Part shown: one piece after another, positions 56,701-63,427 of the stretch
Numbering within the stretch: position 1 is the first letter of the stretch
Layout: the number at the start of each line of letters is the position of its first letter
Assembly: GCA_029948255.1 (NCBI GenBank)
Contig: JALIZF010001496.1
Coordinates: 294,001-358,000, forward strand
Length of the DNA stretch: 64,000 bases
Reading direction: 5' to 3'
Source: Telmatactis stephensoni
Lineage: Eukaryota > Cnidaria > Anthozoa > Actiniaria > Isophelliidae
Notes under the pieces: model-generated
Seen by the model: the letters and a program-made list of their open reading frames with translations, nothing else
The model's database searches: none
Told to the model about the DNA's origin: nothing
Program-made: the position numbers and the translations under genes

Positions 56701-59161
56701 ATGTCGTATCCATCGACATACAGTCATTCTTAAATGGCACTTTACCTTCCCCAATAGGACAATAACATGACTTTTGGAGGGCATATTATCATTATCATCA
56801 ATATACTAGGCTGTCGCGCGATGCCTTCTCAGCCAGTCAGCAACAGGGCTGCAAATGTATTTGCGGCCCGTCAAATTCAATTTTCGCCCGCTGAACGGCG
56901 CGTTTTCAAGAGGGCAGTTTGTTATTTGGCCTAGTATATTGATGATAATGTTTAATTTGCAAATATGTTTGAATGAGAACTTTCAGGTGAGAACTCTATA
57001 ATTATCACGTGATCCTAGTATCATGTTATTGACACAACTGTTTTTGTATTAAACTGTTTTATTTTTATATCTTAAGTGTTTTGTAGTACGTATAACCGTT
57101 TGAGGATGACTGTTTTAGCATGTTAACGACTTTATGTATTACTAGCTTTACAGTGGAACCCCACCTTACGCCCCGTTAAGACGGCCTTGTTTTTTGCCTA
57201 ACAAAAGTTAAATCAACATTTGGTCCGTCGAAAGTTCACTTGGCCAACCCCAGCATCATAGTGGTTCCACTGTACTTGTTAGATTCATTTCACTGTCTTT
57301 GTACTTGTTTTGTGTGCAATCGTAAGTTAAATATGAATAGTTTTAATGTTAAATCAGCTGACGAACCGCTGACCACTGACTGACGTAACGAGCTGTCCTG
57401 ACTGACTTTCAAGTTTTGACTTAACAGCATTTAACACTTTGTTTCCACAATTACCTCTAAAAATTAAATTCTTAATCACTCTCTCTAATGAGCAGTATTT
57501 TTGATAGCGTAACGTAATCTGTCAAATGGATTTAAAGGCATATAATTTCTGCATTAAAATAAGCAAGCTGCACACAGATAAGTACTAAGGATGCATGTTG
57601 CATACACAGTTTTCTTCTAGGGGTCTCGCAAACCTTGACACTCTTTCTAGAATTTCTTTGTTTTCTTTTTTTCTTTTTTCTTTTTTCTTTTTTTTTTTTT
57701 TTTTTTTTTCTTTCCTTTCCTTTTTTGTTTTTTGTTGTTTTTGTTTTTGTTTTTCTTTTGTTTCATTTTCCTTTCTTTCCACGTCTCTCGAGTTTTGACT
57801 CATTTACATTCTGTTTCTTCCATTCTCACTGGTTTTTTTTTTTCTTCATCCGTTTATTCTGTTCGGTTTTCGTCTTCCCGCTTTCAATTTCTCTTTATTT
57901 CTTTGCTTCCTTTTTTTTATTATTTCTGTTTTTGACTCCTGTCATAATTTTTCTTTTCTTTATTCTTTCCATCCTTCCTTCTATCCTTTCTTCTCATAAC
58001 TCCTTCGATCCTTTCTTCTTCTTTTCCAGCCAACTTCACATTCTTCTCTCCCTCCCTCCTTTCTTTCTTCATTCCTTCTTTCCCCTTTCTCTTCTTGTTC
58101 CTTCGTTCTAGTGTTTTCCTGATCCAGTGGTTTGCGAGGCCACAACACTACATCAACATTAGTTCACTAATTTCCCCTTTGTGTGTTTGTAACAAAGGGT
58201 CCATGTCAACTCGATGGTCTAAGGTCCTCCAAGACACGACCAAATCTCTAGAAACACTCAAGAAACAATCACTCAGCAGCATCAGGCTTGTTTTACTTTT
58301 ATTTTGTGTCATTTTTGTTGGTTTTGTTCTGCTTGGCTTTGTGTCAGTCTAACTATGACGATAAGATACGTCGTGCTTCCCCAACAATAGAGTACGTCAT
58401 TGTCACCATGACAATAGGATATACGTCATTGTCACCATGACAATAGGATACGTCATTGTCACCATGACAATAGGATACGTCATTGTCACCATGACAGTAA
58501 GCTACGTCATTGTCATTATGACAATAGAATACGTCATTGTCACTTTGAAAATAGTATTCATCATTGTTACCATGAAAAAAGAAAGGTTACCATGTCAACA
58601 AGAAACGGCGTTGTTACCATGATAACAGGAAACGTCATTGTTTCCATAACAACAAGAAACATCACCTTGATACTACATGTATGCCATAAACCAAAGCTAA
58701 CTCTTCCATTTTCAACAGAAAAGTTCAAGAATGAATGCGTTGTGAGTCAAAACTACTACCGCTCGTTACACAGTGCCCCAGCTCTTCAGTGGTCCACTCG
58801 GTTATCAATGGAGGCACAGAACTTCGCCGAAAAGTTAGTCCGTAGTGGTTCGTTCATGCACAGCGGTGATAAAGAAGTTGGTGAATGCCTTGCGTTCTCG
58901 TTTGGCTTGGAACTGTCAGGCCGCGACGCCGTCGACTCGTGGTACGATGAGATCGTCGATTACGATTATGAATTTCCTGGTTTTACTTCTCACACAGCTA
59001 ACTTTACTCAAGTGGTTTGGGAGGGCACGAGGGAGTTTGGAATGGGCAAGGCTGTTGGTGAAGATGGTTCGTGTGTGGTGGTAGGAAGGTATTATCCGCC
59101 CGGAAATCAAGTGGGGGAATTCCAGGAAAACGTCAAGCAAAAACAACCAGGGTATTTCTAG
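22692..59161 (+). CDS. Giant multi-CAP-domain, glutamate-rich protein (12 exons, about 4,856 residues)
   Basis: Twelve exons with GT-AG sites splice in one open frame: 22692-22704, 23156-23635, 29902-30200, 32686-32878, 34149-34363, 34860-35181, 35576-35621, 36527-36714, 40918-41058, 43557-55262, 55820-56344, 58719-59161. They sum to 14,571 bp, an exact multiple of three. Domain order is CAP1, CAP2, CAP3, linker, giant acidic repeat region, CAP4, CAP5. The CAP domains are of the GAPR-1/GLIPR2 kind (VVARYYPPGN-type ends, no disulfide-rich tail). Family knowledge: GAPR-1 is a cytosolic, membrane-associated protein of the Golgi and autophagy pathway. The N-terminus MEKN then DLVKF shows no signal peptide, so an intracellular product is inferred. 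I do not recognise this architecture. The chief uncertainty is whether all exons belong to one transcript; frame agreement across eleven junctions supports it. Confidence 0.7.
23156..23635 (+). CDS. Multi-CAP gene exon 2: complete CAP1 domain
   Basis: Acceptor gccgtttcag, donor ctaggtgagc, phase 1 at both ends, 160 codons. The CAP fold runs from FRSECLSAHNFYRSLH through WAEEL, SHERGLGEN, VTQIWYEE and VIWEATRELGAGKA to IVVARYNPP. The first cavity His (SHE) and the Glu of GEN and WYEE are present. The second His expected before FTQ is gone: the site reads RPFCQ. The usual GN after the prolines is replaced by AT. A basic helix-like tail, RRNVEKNVRQARLERV, follows. Reading past the donor gives GEQIN and a stop, with AATAAA at 23643. 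Confidence 0.85.
23636..25565. other. Intron 2, first part, no supported feature
   Basis: AT-rich and without recognisable exons or elements. A short local duplication around aaaaaagccattcaagt lies near 24340-24440, and a tata dinucleotide run near 25413-25428. Confidence 0.5.
25566..25684. mobile_element. Short palindromic element
   Basis: gatataaacactctgcaaga at the left is mirrored by a diverged complement near 25665-25683. An inner pair also matches: gatgtagagcactcgaaaag against cttgctctacatc. It looks like a miniature inverted-repeat element of about 120 bp. Confidence 0.55.
25733..26245. repeat. 17-bp minisatellite (tattatagaggtgtctg)
   Basis: About thirty units, with gtccg, gtctg, gttcg and atctt variants. 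Scattered extra units occur near 26940 and 26995. The core tatagaggtgt is shared with the 70-bp array at 18590. Confidence 0.95.
26402..26816. mobile_element. Inverted-repeat element with diverged arms
   Basis: ctcgaaaacctccctatctc on the left is mirrored near 26765-26790. The block acacaaacccatttccctcga is mirrored near 26745. The inner gatcgagttagcgaggctgt lies at the turn. The style matches pogo/Tc1-type miniature elements. Confidence 0.5.
27250..27518. mobile_element. Miniature inverted-repeat element, tatacacctatttca family, copy 1
   Basis: The left arm gtatacacctatttcaaaaa, then ggttgtcagagctaaaggcg, is mirrored at the right by cgcctttagctctgacaacc and gaaataagtgtatac. About 265 bp. 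The same terminal sequence occurs at 39570 and 39850. Confidence 0.8.
28200..28450. repeat. Diverged ggtcggattagagaggtgtg repeats
   Basis: Four or five irregular copies of tggtcggattagagaggtgt with aataatgatt spacers. This is a diverged relative of the tatagaggtgt arrays. Confidence 0.6.
28609..29066. repeat. 153-bp tandem triplication
   Basis: Units start at ctcaatacctttggggcacc at 28611, 28764 and 28917. The first two are essentially identical; the third has a small deletion and a duplication of tact. The period is a multiple of three, so one frame of 163 codons stays open across it. It lies inside intron 2 and has no splice support. Confidence 0.95.
29067..29901. other. End of intron 2, no supported feature
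   Basis: AT-rich intron sequence leading to the acceptor at 29901. No repeat or coding signal recognised. Confidence 0.5.
29902..30200 (+). CDS. Multi-CAP gene exon 3: N-terminal part of CAP2
   Basis: Acceptor taaatttcag, donor cacaggtaaatg. Starts in phase 1 and ends in phase 0 after NFTQ. It encodes LRKFQEECLFAHNEFRVLH, WAAQQWAEELARMGE, LKHNSDEMIGEN and MWYDEVGDYDYENPGY. The first His and both Glu of the CAP cavity are kept; the second His is replaced by Asn (SNFTQ). The intron after FTQ interrupts the CAP signature and is not found in CAP1, CAP3, CAP4 or CAP5. Confidence 0.85.
30235..30255. repeat. Poly-C / poly-G tract in intron 3
   Basis: About sixteen C followed by ggggg. Similar C runs occur at 33963-33978 and 60928-60945. 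Confidence 0.9.
30296..30895. repeat. Degenerate 16-bp tandem repeat (tgttggtctgtctata)
   Basis: Dense in the first 250 bp, then looser with a duplicated gaaagggtctgtctttgtgt block. Several long open frames of CWSVYM type are repeat artefacts. Confidence 0.9.
30900..32685. other. Intron 3 remainder, no supported feature
   Basis: AT-rich, no convincing exon. A few short local repeats of tcatgatcaaa near 32480-32590. Confidence 0.5.
32686..32878 (+). CDS. Multi-CAP gene exon 4: C-terminal part of CAP2
   Basis: Acceptor ttccctcag, donor ccaggtaggt. Phase 0 in, phase 1 out. It completes the CAP domain with VVWIGSELFGVGRA, VVVAFYEPPGN and GLFHENVN, then a short tail VKSYRLVKETK. It follows exon 3 in frame to give the canonical FTQVVW join. 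Confidence 0.85.
32900..33125. repeat. Purine-rich GAAA/GGAA tract
   Basis: Irregular gaaagaaagaaa and ggaa runs just after the donor of exon 4. The antisense open frame is an artefact. Confidence 0.85.
33430..34060. repeat. Tandem repeat of ctatgtcgaacaaaatttct units
   Basis: About six units carry tcgaacaaaatttctctgga, tcggtttataattgaacc and tttcctggatcggtttatt. A longer 130-bp block with gtttggtttgggctcaaagc is duplicated at about 33463 and 33630. It lies in intron 4 and ends just before a poly-C run. Confidence 0.85.
34149..34363 (+). CDS. Multi-CAP gene exon 5: N-terminal part of CAP3
   Basis: Acceptor ttttttgcag, donor aaggtctgtc. Phase 1 in, phase 0 out. It encodes LDWFRVECLVAHNYFRARH, WAERLLVTG and SRIGINVAVIEG. 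This is the most degenerate CAP: the first cavity His is absent and GEN reads GIN, losing its Glu. The intron falls after SGLK, just before VTELWY. Confidence 0.8.
34860..35181 (+). CDS. Multi-CAP gene exon 6: C-terminal part of CAP3
   Basis: Acceptor cattatcag, donor gaaggtaagt. Phase 0 in, phase 1 out. VTELWYQEGTDYDYNSPGF, RSFTQMIWLTSRKLGVGKA and VVVARYEPVGN complete CAP3. The second cavity His is Ser (RSFTQ). The tail, including FVQNVRRRGHERN and IRVEGRRSLRMSW, is basic. Confidence 0.85.
35340..35490. repeat. CT-rich microsatellite
   Basis: cctttcctctt, tttctttct and ctctctct runs in intron 6. Confidence 0.9.
35576..35621 (+). CDS. Multi-CAP gene exon 7: small linker exon
   Basis: Acceptor gactctag, donor caaggtaata. 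The 46-bp exon enters in phase 1 and leaves in phase 2, giving ASLIQVENKHQEKA. The phase-2 exit matches the phase-2 entry of the next exon, the only such pair in the gene, which supports both. Confidence 0.55.
35692..35766. repeat. CCCTT pentanucleotide microsatellite
   Basis: About fourteen perfect cccttt-type pentamers in intron 7. Confidence 0.95.
35917..36058. mobile_element. Small inverted-repeat element, copy B
   Basis: gcaattttcgtatgaatgtg on the left is mirrored by cacactcatacgaaaactgc on the right. The interior includes tacggcaggaatttcgaatg, the reverse complement of an interior block of the element at 16990-17180. Confidence 0.75.
36527..36714 (+). CDS. Multi-CAP gene exon 8: linker exon, start of acidic region
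   Basis: Acceptor atatctccag, donor gaaggtatgt. Phase 2 in, phase 1 out. The peptide moves from RKEQAQPAYLSSPEKFTRL to an acidic stretch, LEKELEKSDEDKESGVEEG. No domain recognised. Confidence 0.65.
37340..37480. repeat. CAGACAGG-type degenerate repeat
   Basis: Irregular cagacagacagg and aggcaggcaagtag units in intron 8. Confidence 0.85.
38155..38492. mobile_element. Inverted-repeat element in intron 8
   Basis: cattctccactcttcgcaga with aaagcactcgcagtgagcta on the left is mirrored by ctagttcgctgtgagtgctt and tcagcgagaagtggagaacc on the right. Outer limits are approximate. Confidence 0.65.
38495..39212. mobile_element. Inverted-repeat element carrying a nested element
   Basis: Ends ctggctaaatgaggaaacat and its complement (atgtttccttgtttagccag). 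A smaller complete inverted-repeat element lies inside at 38825-38996. Confidence 0.75.
38825..38996. mobile_element. Nested miniature inverted-repeat element
   Basis: aaggtgatgttacacgggtc and gattcgcaacaacgattttt on the left are mirrored by aaaaatcgttgttgcgaatc and the block ending caccaccttt on the right. About 170 bp. Confidence 0.8.
39219..40018. mobile_element. Inverted-repeat element interrupted by a tatacacctatttca-family element
   Basis: ggctgggatcaaaagagaac and cgcaagttttgacttgcg on the left are mirrored by cgcaagtcaaaacttgct and gttctcgtttgatcggagcc on the right. The element at 39570-39855 sits inside. Confidence 0.75.
39570..39855. mobile_element. Miniature inverted-repeat element, tatacacctatttca family, copy 2
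   Basis: Left gtatacacctatttcaataa and right tttgaaataggtgtata. The inner arms with ctacgcgactcacccgaaag are mirrored near 39795. The ends match the element at 27250-27518; the interior differs. Confidence 0.75.
40520..40772. mobile_element. Inverted-repeat element in intron 8
   Basis: actcgtgggttgatgtctgt with acgatgtgcttg on the left is mirrored by caagcacatcgcacagacat and caatccgcgagtt on the right. The interior is GC-rich with cgcgcgc runs. Confidence 0.7.
40918..41058 (+). CDS. Multi-CAP gene exon 9: linker exon
   Basis: Acceptor ctcttgtgtag, donor caaggtaatc. Phase 1 at both ends, 47 codons. It contains FFTVVHATDHQAKIETC, YTEPRRSDYYPD and RRSLSLDSQ, the last a basophilic-kinase-like site. 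No domain recognised. The exon is symmetric, so it could be skipped without frame loss. Confidence 0.55.
41059..43162. other. Intron 9, no supported exon
   Basis: AT-rich. Contains aaggccaatttacacg at about 42671, shared with 20715. A box B-like ggaatcgaacc on the minus strand near 43127 may be a SINE remnant, but no box A accompanies it. Confidence 0.45.
43163..43390. repeat. Duplicated pyrimidine-rich tract with acceptor-like ends
   Basis: Two copies of about 115 bp start at ctcctggcgttcttcg (about 43173 and 43290). Each runs through tttcttttt and tatagttctatttt and ends in a cag (ctttcctacag near 43270 and cttcccttcag near 43389). Both lie just before the true acceptor of the giant exon at 43556. 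Confidence 0.85.
43557..55262 (+). CDS. Multi-CAP gene exon 10: giant acidic repeat exon (11.7 kb)
   Basis: A single uninterrupted frame from acceptor tacacttcag to donor tctggtaaaa, phase 1 at both ends, about 3,902 codons, dominated by Glu, Asp, Val and Ser. Sub-regions in order: paired DLSETD-EK-LF modules (44080-44800); about nine diverged modules of 50-60 residues (45000-46300); about 25 copies of a 44-residue repeat, SEYQAVEVEQVEEQEEE (46540-49960); repeats around VELIQFSE (51110-51800); EEVEIxKV repeats (53110-53480); a non-repeated segment with MTRYYVDFSPGGSF (53760-54250); two DGG-SK-TREETY modules with Thr runs (54430-54930); a Ser-rich end with LLKRRGFQQRF. The composition predicts a long disordered or single-helix acidic rod. 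I do not recognise a family. It resembles in concept the giant exons of ankyrins and MAP1-type proteins, without clear homology. Confidence 0.9.
46540..49960 (+). repeat. 132-bp coding tandem repeat (44-residue unit), about 25 copies
   Basis: Units start at ISEYQ or VSEYQ. Between 47366 and 48422 they are exactly 132 bp apart and nearly identical (47366, 47498, 47630, 47762, 47894, 48026, 48158, 48290, 48422). The consensus runs AISEYQAVEVEQVEEQEEE, then PPAEDLGAVEDIEVEEDKE, then DVEETE. Outer copies are more diverged, and some carry insertions (DKKDEDAEAIEEDKEDTE). Confidence 0.95.
55263..55819. other. Intron 10, no supported feature
   Basis: The 557-bp intron between the giant exon and CAP4 shows no repeat or exon. 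It contains a few gttagtcaacc-like short duplications only. Confidence 0.6.
55820..56344 (+). CDS. Multi-CAP gene exon 11: complete CAP4 domain with basic tail
   Basis: Acceptor atgggtttag, donor caaggttagt. Phase 1 at both ends, 175 codons. CAP4 is the only domain with the full cavity set: His in EHSTDKEFGEN, Glu in GEN, Glu in MWYDE and His in GHFTQMIWRET. The last also fits the CRISP-family signature 1 pattern. It ends YVVARYYPPGNVVGEF, very like GAPR-1. A strongly basic tail follows (RRARGQRSSVRKRRRSS, then RRK), a possible nuclear signal or an acid-binding segment facing the acidic exon before it. Confidence 0.88.
56791..56949. mobile_element. Miniature inverted-repeat element
   Basis: attatcatcaatatactagg on the left is an exact complement of the block cctagtatattgatgataat on the right. 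The interior is cgcgcgat-rich with a ggctgcaaatgtatttgcgg hairpin. Intron 11. Confidence 0.85.
57151..57272. mobile_element. Pogo/Tc1-like miniature element with TA target duplication
   Basis: The ends cagtggaacc and ggttccactg are flanked by TA on both sides (57149-57150 and 57273-57274). About 120 bp, no coding capacity. The ggttccactg end is the same core seen in the 70-bp array at 18590. Confidence 0.8.
57655..58110. repeat. Long polypyrimidine tract
   Basis: About 450 bp of tttctttt, ttcc and a T run near 57690-57708, almost without purines in places. It lies upstream of the candidate membrane-anchor exon. Open frames rich in Phe and Ser are artefacts. Confidence 0.9.
58198..58352 (+). 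CDS. Candidate alternative last exon encoding a C-terminal membrane anchor
   Basis: Acceptor gtttgtaacaaag after a pyrimidine-rich stretch, entry in phase 1, matching the exit phase of exon 11. The peptide begins SMSTRWSKVLQDTTKSLET, then KKQSLSSIR, then a 19-20 residue hydrophobic run (LVLLLFCVIFVGFVLLGFV) and stops after SV. That is the layout of a tail-anchored membrane protein. Spliced from exon 11 it would give a product of 4,760 residues lacking CAP5. No AATAAA lies between this stop and the next exon, so the transcript may share the downstream 3' end. The acceptor is not strong, and the exon could be spurious. Confidence 0.45.
58370..58625. repeat. 26-27-bp minisatellite (acgtcattgtcaccatgaca)
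   Basis: About nine units, with ataggat, gtaagct and agaaac variants, between the candidate anchor exon and the CAP5 exon. Confidence 0.9.
58719..59161 (+). CDS. Multi-CAP gene exon 12: terminal CAP5 domain
   Basis: Acceptor ccattttcaacag, phase 1 entry, stop TAG at 59159-59161. CAP5 runs FKNECVVSQNYYRSLH, MHSGDKEVGEC, SWYDEIVDYDYEFPGF, ANFTQVVWEGTREFGMGKA, VVVGRYYPPGNQVGEFQENV and ends soon after, as GAPR-1 does. The first His and both Glu remain (GEN is GEC). The second His is Asn (ANFTQ). Confidence 0.87.
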
Positions 59162-62100
59162 TTTCCAGGAATGGATAACGGCAATGCGAACTGGCCTCTC
59201 ACGACGAATGTCGTGAAAGGATTACCCCACCATAGAACAAGGTGTGATCGACATTGATTTTGTAGGATTTTATTTGACATAAAAGAGCAGGACTTTGAAA
59301 AGTTCGAGCGTTGGCGTATCTCAGCGTTGTCCAATCAAAATGCTTAGACACGGAACGGCGCTACAACTTACATCTGCATTAACACAGATAACGTACGAGA
59401 TTTGAATAACACTGAACTGTCTTAAGACTGAAACCATATTAATTTTCAAACCATTTCGAAGCTCTTTTGGGGGAGGAGCTCACCAAAGATGCTTGTAAAG
59501 GCATTTTTCTCGATATATGAACGTGCACGAACAAGAATGGATTAATATATTAATAATGAAGCTTTACAAAGCTTTAAAATATAAAGTGTACTGAGCTTAA
59601 AGCTTATATAAGATATTATTAGGTATTATTATAAATTATGTGAAATGCGTCACTAATAATGCCTTTGAAGAAATAAGAAACTTGTAATATTTTTTCATTC
59701 TCTTTTTTGTTGGACTGGAGCCGAGGATTGAGGCCGATTTCCTACCAAATTAAAATAAGTGGGAATTGTTTTGAAAATAATTCAAAATTATTCTTTAGTT
59801 GTATAGAAATAAACTTAATGGCCAATTTGGCTTCTCTGCTGACTGTAAGAAATTCTAAAACCATTGAAGTGCCACTAGCACTTAACTGGCTTTCCTGGAA
59901 ATAGAACACTTGATCGGCTTTTGAAATTGTTATTTTCAAAATAGATACAATGCGCGCCACAAAAACACTTTAATTTTTGCGATAAAAATTTAATGCTGAG
60001 GAATTTTTACAAATTTTAGGATTATTTTTTAGAGTGAAAAACACTTGATTGACTTGTAATGTAAAAATCAAATATTTGTTTATTTATCATCAGCTATTTA
60101 TTACAATCATTAGATGATGGAATGTTATAATAAAAATTAGTTTGTCTTGCAAGAATATTAAAATCTAAATGAGAATTATATTGAGGTTGGTGCCATAGTG
60201 TTAACGAGTTTTCAGTCGAACCTCCAAAACCTTACCACCCAAAAGGTCTGGTCGTTTTATGGGGGTCATGGTTTCTTACAGGAATCGCGCACGCTAAATA
60301 GAAGGAAGAGCAGTTGTAGGTCACATCAATCCAGATATATTTGAAAACCCATCTCCTTTTGTCCGTTTTCGAACATTAGATAAACGAAATGCACCGTTTA
60401 AAAGTCTCCCTTGCAGCCTCGTTTAGTCTTGTCACGCAACGTTTTAATCTCGTCACACAACGTTTTAGTCTCGTCAAAAAACGTTTTAGTCTCGTCACGC
60501 AACACGGCTGCGAAAGAGACTATTTTAGCTAAACGCAATGCCAAAACGTATCGAAAGTTATACGTCTTCATACTCTGTGACCTAAGCCTTCCTTTCTGCT
60601 AGCAGCGTAACGTTTTCAATGTGGACGGGCCCTTAGAGACCAATCATTGCTTCTTCATTTTTGGACGATACATGAGCTCTATTTGTTGTCTTGCTGTCAT
60701 GAGGCTCGCCCCTTCTATAAACAAAATGGATAATTAAGTCATAAGTTACATTAAGCTCCTCAGCAGGTCTCTCCAGGTTGCTAGTTGAGAGACCTCCCAC
60801 CTTTCTCCTCTGCATGCACAGGAAACCCAAACTCGTGAGCAGCGTCTATGATGTTCAGCATATATGGTCGTGACGCAATGAGAAAATGATCACATGTATG
60901 ATAAAGTAATCGATTTCATTTGAACCGCCCCCCCCCCCCCCCCCCAAAAAATGAACAAAATATAACAGCGAATTTTGAGTCTACAATTTTAGGCTTGTGT
61001 TTGCAAAATTAAGAAAGAAAATCAGTATTGACTTACTTCTTACTCCGCCTGCTATATCATTATCAACTTTTTCATCAGATTCGTCTTGTGGAACCCAATG
61101 CAACATTCTTGGAATGCAGCTGTTTGGAAACATAAATTGGTACAATCGATAATTGCTTTTGGAGAACGATCCGGTTCTTACATCTCATACATATTATGGG
61201 TTTTCACGTGCGAAACGGGCAAAACATAAAACGTGGATTTGGAGCAGGTACTTTGATGGGGTAACTAAAGACCAGCCAGCGGAGGTTCGTAATAGTTTTG
61301 AATATAAAAACATTGGCACTATGATTTTTCGCCAAAGGCGAAAATGACTTGGATGGGAACAGTACGTAAGTACTGACTGCTAGCTGCATTTGTTTGATTT
61401 GATAGAACAAATCGGAGTAATGAACCATTTGTATGGGTGCTCGAATAAATTGGTCAATGGTGTGTAAGTCACCGTTCCCACTACAGTATTGATAGTTAAA
61501 TGCACATTTTGTTTCATACTAAGTACACGGCAAGAGCATGTATACAATTTGTCTGCGCATGTCTGTGTTTTGGGCTTGAAATTCATTTGCATATCGAATG
61601 CAAGAAATTTTATGTTGACACGGAATATTTGGCTGGCTATCTCGTTCTTCAAAATTATGTTTCAACTACCGAAATATCAAGACAACTGAAACATGAGCAG
61701 TCTACCTACCGCTAGTGCGCTGTGGATAATTATCCAAACTGAAGGCACTCCAGATGGGAAAATATCGCGCGTCAAAGTCAGTAGAAAGTTGTGAGAAGGA
61801 CCAGAACTCCGCACTTTCGAGTAATATTGTGGGCGCTAAATTTACATGTAAGGTACGTTAAGCAGTGGAAGCCATTAACAACAAGTTACTGTGTAGATTA
61901 GAACCGATAAGAGTATTTTAGACTCCATCGATCGTTTAATAATTAGCCATGTTTAAAGTTAAATTTTTCTGTGTAGCCACATCAAACAAGTAAAACCCTG
62001 TTAGATATCTCAGCTTGTATTGTCGCAATCTTTGCCTTGGATTACCGCATCTCGTTATTCTAAAAAACGTGGCGCTGTTTGATACACAATTTGAAGAAAA

Positions 62101-62549
62101 CTTTGTGGTGTTTCGCCTGTGTTCAGCCAGAACAAGTATCTTTGTTGTGAAATCATGGTAAAAACATCTCTACCATCATAGTCATGACCATCGGAAATGA
62201 ACGAATAGTCTGTCCCGTAGCGTCAATTGTGATAAAAGTGGTGGATTTATAGACATGACCAGCAACATGAATTGATATAGAGCCATGATTATAGTCATTG
62301 CAATTCTACATATCTCGTCATCATCATCCCCCGTTGTAGGGGTGGTGGTATTAGCCGAGAAACTGCAGAATGCTAGAAATAGTGTATACAACACAGAGAC
62401 AACATCTCACGATCCATTGCGATAGATAATACAGAAATGTGTTTTTGAAAATGATCTTTATTGGTGTCAGAACGTTTGCCATGTAAAACAGCAAGTATGA
62501 TATGATGTGAAGGATTAGCTCCTATTATGGCATCCCATGTACAATTTAA
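59162..62549. other. Downstream intergenic sequence with few features
   Basis: AT-rich. Holds a 21-bp repeat at about 60415-60505 (cgttttagtctcgtcacgca units), a poly-C run at 60928-60945 and no gene I can support. Short open frames lack splice context or family resemblance. Confidence 0.5.
59808..59813 (+). terminator. Candidate polyadenylation signal of the multi-CAP gene
   Basis: The first plain AATAAA after the stop at 59161, about 650 bp downstream. No transcript evidence. Confidence 0.25.
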
Positions 62550-63420
62550 ATGCAGTATTGCAATCTTGATCCGCCTTTTGTTTATAGTATCACCTCTTCT
62601 TTATTTTTTTGTTTCGCCTGGTTGCATTTCTTTCGTGCAGTATGCATGTGTGTGGCACGCTTTAGCATGACAAACTGTGATGCAGCGAGAAAGAGTATAA
62701 AGTCAAAAAGAAGTGATGCATACCTCACAATTGCAAAATGTGCGCTTTTTTGGAGGCCATTTGATGCGAGTGACGACGATGAGTATTTTTCTAAGTCTTT
62801 TGCCAGATCAAACCAACCAAAAGCAAAAGCGATTCAGAATTGGCGAAAAGGAAAAGGAAATTATCATGAGATTCCTACCTAAGGAACGGAGATCAATGGA
62901 ATAAGATTTTACAAGACATTCATCAAATAATTCATAAAATACCGATGGTAAACGACGAATTGGTGGATTTTAATTACCTAAAAGAGGACGGAAATAAGGT
63001 TCTTAGACGGGTCAAAAGGATCTGTGCGCGAGGAAACGAAGGTTCAGGCGAGCGATGATATTTCACAAAAACGCAGAACAGCAATGCGAACGCACAACGC
63101 GAGTACCACCGACCTGAAAACACCTGCAGTGGCTCCCCAAGAGGAAAAAGTCTATGAAGAATCACAAAGCTGGTCCTCTGGTAGAGAAGCAAATGAGATA
63201 CGCCACAAAGTACACACCAGAGCAGAGAAGTAAGAGGACAATTAAGCCTACTAGTTTGTTGGTACTGACGAAAGCTGATGATGAGACCAGAACAAACATG
63301 AGTTACCATTACAAGAAAACAAACCAACAATACAAGAAATCGACAGCGATAATGCAGTAAGACATGCCCAAAACCAAGAAGCAGTAAGAAGACGATGAGA
63401 GAAGTAAATTACGAGGCACA
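62550..63420 (+). other. Weak coding-like fragments, unassigned
   Basis: Overlapping frames encode charged peptides, for example a run with FDASDDDEYFSKSFARSNQ near 62770-62830 and another with KHKAG-like basic residues near 63150-63350. They shift frame several times. They could be a decayed gene or retroelement fragment, or chance. No family recognised. Confidence 0.2.
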
Positions 63421-63427
63421 GATGGCG

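Noticed and set aside
57635..58111. A Phe-rich frame of 158 codons that looks multi-membrane-spanning
   Set aside because: It is a polypyrimidine tract. Phe, Leu and Ser arise from TTT, CTT and TCT, and there is no codon-position bias.
58198..58352. A KASH-type nuclear-envelope anchor for the hydrophobic C-terminus
   Set aside because: A KASH tail needs a short lumenal peptide with a proline-rich end after the membrane span. Here only two to five non-proline residues follow. A simple tail anchor fits better.
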